Of a stretch of 7,872 nt of DNA, positions 4,974-7,872 are shown piece by piece. Positions within the stretch are counted from its first letter, which is position 1. Each line of letters starts with the position of its first letter. The position numbers and the translations under genes are program-made. Source of the DNA: an uncultured Eubacteriales bacterium (GTDB taxonomy: Bacteria; Bacillota; Clostridia; Lachnospirales; Anaerotignaceae); contig CABPCX010000072.1 in NCBI GenBank assembly GCA_902406135.1, forward strand, positions 1 through 7,872. The letters run 5' to 3'. The notes under the pieces were generated by a model. It did no database searches. It was given only the letters and a program-made list of their open reading frames with translations, and was not told the DNA's origin.

Positions 4974-6809
4974 TTATTCAACTGTAACACTCTTAGCAAG
5001 ATTTCTGGGTTTATCGATATCTGTACCAAGATTAAGGGCCATATAGTACGCAAAAAGCTGATTAGGGATATTTGCGAGCACCGGTGCAAGCATACCCATT
5101 GTTCTGGGTATATAAATGACGTCATCGGCAACATCAGCAATTTTTGTATTTCCCTTCATTGCTATTGCCATGGTCTTTGCTCCCCTAGCCTTAACTTCCT
5201 TTATATTGCTTATGGTTTTCTCTATAAGCTCTTCCTGAGTAGCTATGGCTACAACCAGCGTATTTTCGTCTATCATTGCTATGGGGCCGTGTTTAAGCTC
5301 TCCTGCGGCGTATGCCTCGCTGTGAAGATATGCAATCTCCTTAAGCTTAAGTGAGCCTTCCTGGGATACAAGATAATCCAGTCCCCTGCCGATAAAGAAT
5401 ACATTCTTTACATCCTTATATTTTGCCGCAAGCTTTTTCTCAATGGATTCCTTCTGAAGTATGAGCTCTATTTTTGAAGGTAGCTTGTAGAGTTCGTCTT
5501 TAACTGCCTTAAATTCCTCACAGCTCATTTTTCCGAGCTTAACTGCTATATGGCAGGTAAGTATATACATGGCCGCAACCTGAGCCGAATACGCCTTCGT
5601 AGAGGCAACCGCAATTTCAGGTCCCGCAAGTATATAGAATACATCGTCAGCTTCCCTTGCTATGGAGCTTCCTACGGCATTAACAATAGCAAGAACCCTT
5701 GCGCCGTTTCTCTTGGCTATTCTGAGAGCCTCAAGGGTATCGGCTGTCTCTCCTGACTGGGATACTACGATAAGCAGTGTCCTGTCGTCAAGTATGGGGT
5801 CTTTGTATCTGAATTCGCTGGCAACCTCGCTTATAACGGGTATACGGCATATTTTTTCAATAAGGTGTTTTCCTACAAGGCCTGCATAATAAGCAGTACC
5901 GCAGGCAACCACATATATTCTGTCGATATTCTCAAGGTCTTCTTTATCCAGCTTAATATTTTCAAGCTCAATGCCGTTTCCGTTTTCGGGTATACGCTTA
6001 AGTATTGTCTCCCTTACGATTTTAGGCTGCTCGTGTATTTCCTTCAGCATAAAGTGGGCATATCCGCTCTTCTCTGCCGCTTCAATGTCCCAAGTTACGT
6101 GATATATGTCTCTGTTTACAACATTTCTTTCCTTGTCATAAATTGTTATGCTGTCCTTTGTAAGTACAGCCACTTCGTCTTCTTCAAGGAAATATACCTC
6201 TCTTGTATAGTTAAGAAGAGCGGGAATATCGCTGGCGATAAAGTTTTCTCCGTTACCCTTTCCTATAACAAGGGGTGAACCCTTTCTTACGGCAATAAGC
6301 TTTTCAGGGCAGTCTTTGCATATTATGCCTATGGCATAGGCTCCTTCAAGGCATTCTACGGCCTTAAATACCGCGTCCTCAAAGTCTTTGCATTCCTTAT
6401 AGTATTTATCTATAAGATGCGCAATAACCTCTGTGTCCGTCTCAGACACGAAATTATAGCCCTCTGCAGAAAGATTCTCCTTTATATCCATATAGTTTTC
6501 AATTATGCCGTTATGCACAACCGCTATCATCTTATCCTCACTCATATGGGGATGAGAATTTATGTCAGAAGGCGCACCATGGGTAGCCCATCTTGTATGT
6601 CCTATACCGATATTTCCTGTAAGAGGATTTTCAATAATAAGTTTTACAAGGTTAGAAAGTCTTCCCTTTGTCTTAAGTATATTAATATTTTCGCCGTCAT
6701 GGACAGCCACGCCGGCAGAGTCGTATCCTCTGTACTCAAGTTTGCTGAGCCCGTCAATAAGTATGGACGGAGCCTGATTTTTACCAACATATCCTACAAT
6801 ACCGCACAT
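4974..6809 (-). CDS. glmS: Glutamine--fructose-6-phosphate aminotransferase (isomerizing)
   Basis: Converts fructose-6-phosphate and glutamine to glucosamine-6-phosphate and glutamate, the first committed step toward UDP-GlcNAc for peptidoglycan. The 611 residues match the family. The N-terminal class II glutaminase domain has the nucleophile Cys2 (MCGIVGYVG, exposed after Met removal), YRGYDSAG at 26-33, HTRWATHG at 71-78, HNG at 99-101 and Asp125 in SETDTEV. Two SIS sugar-isomerase domains follow: the first has CGT at 303-305 and SQSGET at 350-355; the second has Glu491 (LKEIAYLHSEAY) and His507 (GELKHGP). The C-tail PRNLAKSVTVE carries Lys606, equivalent to the E. coli Schiff-base lysine 603. 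All key residues are present. It lies 15 bases downstream of glmM and shares its operon. That gap is too short for a glmS ribozyme, so feedback control would have to act elsewhere. Confidence 0.98.
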   Translation of the reverse strand: MCGIVGYVGKNQAPSILIDGLSKLEYRGYDSAGVAVHDGENINILKTKGRLSNLVKLIIENPLTGNIGIGHTRWATHGAPSDINSHPHMSEDKMIAVVHNGIIENYMDIKENLSAEGYNFVSETDTEVIAHLIDKYYKECKDFEDAVFKAVECLEGAYAIGIICKDCPEKLIAVRKGSPLVIGKGNGENFIASDIPALLNYTREVYFLEEDEVAVLTKDSITIYDKERNVVNRDIYHVTWDIEAAEKSGYAHFMLKEIHEQPKIVRETILKRIPENGNGIELENIKLDKEDLENIDRIYVVACGTAYYAGLVGKHLIEKICRIPVISEVASEFRYKDPILDDRTLLIVVSQSGETADTLEALRIAKRNGARVLAIVNAVGSSIAREADDVFYILAGPEIAVASTKAYSAQVAAMYILTCHIAVKLGKMSCEEFKAVKDELYKLPSKIELILQKESIEKKLAAKYKDVKNVFFIGRGLDYLVSQEGSLKLKEIAYLHSEAYAAGELKHGPIAMIDENTLVVAIATQEELIEKTISNIKEVKARGAKTMAIAMKGNTKIADVADDVIYIPRTMGMLAPVLANIPNQLFAYYMALNLGTDIDKPRNLAKSVTVE

Positions 6810-6817
6810 TTTCGGAT

Positions 6818-6826
6818 ACCTCCTTT
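6818..6826 (-). promoter_or_regulatory. glmS ribosome binding site overlapping the glmM stop
   Basis: On the - strand, AAAGGAGGT (6826 down to 6818) is a near-perfect Shine-Dalgarno sequence, eight bases before the glmS ATG. Its first bases overlap the glmM TAA (6827-6825), so ribosomes finishing glmM are placed on the glmS start. This suggests translational coupling and fixes the glmS start. Confidence 0.9.
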
Positions 6827-7872
6827 ACTGCAGATTGCGTTCGATTATAGATGCAAGTCTTTCGGCATCTCTCTGCATCTGCTCAATATCTTTTCCTTCT
6901 ATCATAACGCGCACAAGGGGCTCTGTACCGCTGGGTCTGATGAGCACACGGCCCTCTCCCTCAAATTTCTTCTCGAGTTCATATACGGCGTCTCTGACTT
7001 CAGGATTTTCCATATATTTATCTTTATTTTCGTTCTTTATCTTGGCATTTACGAGTACCTGGGGGTAAACGTCCATAATTTTTGCCAGTTCACTGGCCTT
7101 GCAGCCTCTTTCCTTAAGCACTGTAAGCATCTGAATGGCTGTTATTATGCCGTCTCCGGTTGTATTATAGTCGTGGAATATGATATGTCCTGACTGCTCT
7201 CCTCCAAGGGTATATCCGCCCTCAAGCATTTTTTCTATAACATATCTGTCTCCTACGCCTGCCTGTTCAATTGTTATGCCATGCTTGTTTCCCATAACGG
7301 AAAGACCCATATTGCTCATAACTGTTCCTACAACAGTATTTCCGGGCAGTCTGTCCTTTTCCTTAAGGTAAAGTCCGCAGATGGCAAGTATTTTGTCTCC
7401 GTCGATAATCTCGCCGTTTTCGTCAACGGCAAGACATCTGTCAGCGTCTCCGTCAAAGGCAAAACCGATATCTGCTCCGTTTTCCTTTACAAGCTCGCAA
7501 AGGGATTCTATATGAGTTGAGCCGCAGTTTCTGTTTATGTTGTTTCCGTTGGGCTCATTGTGGATAATGCAGAGCTCTGCTCCCAGATTAAGAAGCGCGA
7601 TGGGCGCAGCTTTATATGACGCTCCGTTGGCGCAGTCAATGGCTACCTTAATTCCTTTGAAGTTTACACTTCCGGTGGATGTAAGGAAGTCAATATAATC
7701 GTCAAGGGCATCTTCCGCAATGCTCTTTGTTCCTACGAATTCTCCTGTAGGTTTAGGAAGCTCATCCTTGTCTGAAAGAACTATTTCTTCAATCATATCT
7801 TCCAGCTCGTCTCTGAGTTTATATCCTTCGTTATTAAAGAATTTTATTCCGTTGTATTCTACCGGATTATGT
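6825..7872 (-). CDS. glmM: Phosphoglucosamine mutase (partial, N-terminus beyond window)
   Basis: Isomerises glucosamine-6-phosphate to glucosamine-1-phosphate for UDP-GlcNAc synthesis, using a phosphoserine and Mg. About 348 residues are visible. The frame is open to the window edge and reads HNPVEYNGIKFF at its first codons, which is the residue run directly after the catalytic serine of the family's ASHNP motif. The Met codon at 7794-7796 is therefore internal, and roughly 100 N-terminal residues, with the active serine, lie outside. Visible motifs: the metal loop DGDADR (7437-7454), the sugar-binding GEQSGH (7185-7202), and the C-terminal phosphate-binding RPSGTEP (6918-6938). It ends in TAA at 6825-6827, inside the glmS ribosome binding site. 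In B. subtilis glmM lies after cdaA-cdaR (c-di-AMP synthesis) and before glmS, so those genes may lie just beyond the right edge; this is inference. Confidence 0.97.
   Translation of the reverse strand, partial: HNPVEYNGIKFFNNEGYKLRDELEDMIEEIVLSDKDELPKPTGEFVGTKSIAEDALDDYIDFLTSTGSVNFKGIKVAIDCANGASYKAAPIALLNLGAELCIIHNEPNGNNINRNCGSTHIESLCELVKENGADIGFAFDGDADRCLAVDENGEIIDGDKILAICGLYLKEKDRLPGNTVVGTVMSNMGLSVMGNKHGITIEQAGVGDRYVIEKMLEGGYTLGGEQSGHIIFHDYNTTGDGIITAIQMLTVLKERGCKASELAKIMDVYPQVLVNAKIKNENKDKYMENPEVRDAVYELEKKFEGEGRVLIRPSGTEPLVRVMIEGKDIEQMQRDAERLASIIERNLQ

Noticed and set aside
6810..6824. A glmS ribozyme between glmM and glmS.
   Set aside because: Only 15 bases are available and they consist mainly of the ribosome binding site.
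5865..7193. Long + strand frames opposite glmS and glmM (for example 5865-6278 and 6417-7193).
   Set aside because: They are antisense to well-conserved genes, with biased composition and no domain similarity or initiation signals.
6825..7796. Treating the Met codon at 7794-7796 as the glmM start.
   Set aside because: The frame stays open upstream to the window edge and encodes the conserved HNPVEYNGIKFF segment, so this Met is internal.

Overview
The window looks like chromosomal DNA from a low-GC, anaerobic Gram-positive bacterium of the class Clostridia, possibly Lachnospirales-like. This rests on strong AGGAGG-type ribosome binding sites, AT-rich gaps with intrinsic terminators, a zinc-knuckle methionyl-tRNA synthetase with a C-terminal tRNA-binding domain, a secreted G5/3D cell-wall protein, and a small protein resembling the C-terminus of anaerobic ribonucleotide reductase. 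The genus cannot be fixed from this sequence alone.

Layout, left to right. 1-107: the 3' end of an unidentified + strand gene, containing a 19-bp inverted repeat that starts at base 1, followed by an intrinsic terminator. 241-2352: metG, with a promoter overlapped by a 10-bp inverted repeat, and its own terminator. 2413-3171: a tatD-family nuclease gene. 3201-3469: a promoter -10 element and a roughly 255-nt leader with extensive nested pairing, upstream of a secreted DUF348/G5/3D protein (3470-4453) that ends in a terminator. 4547-4892: a separately promoted 91-residue protein with an NrdD-like glycyl-radical motif but no catalytic domain. 4916-4955: a bidirectional terminator between convergent units. 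4974-7872 on the - strand: glmM (N-terminus beyond the window) followed by glmS.

The order metG-tatD-yabE-like matches the metS-tatD-yabE order known from Bacillus subtilis, but the rnmV-ksgA genes that follow there are absent here. The glmM-glmS pair carries out consecutive steps toward UDP-GlcNAc: GlmS makes glucosamine-6-phosphate and GlmM converts it to glucosamine-1-phosphate. Both this pair and the 3D protein concern peptidoglycan, one supplying precursor and the other probably remodelling the wall.

The two most interesting items are the leader RNA before the 3D gene, which I cannot assign to a known riboswitch class by eye, and the small NrdD-tail-like protein, which could be an autonomous glycyl-radical or accessory subunit. 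No CRISPR array, transposase, tRNA or rRNA gene was seen.
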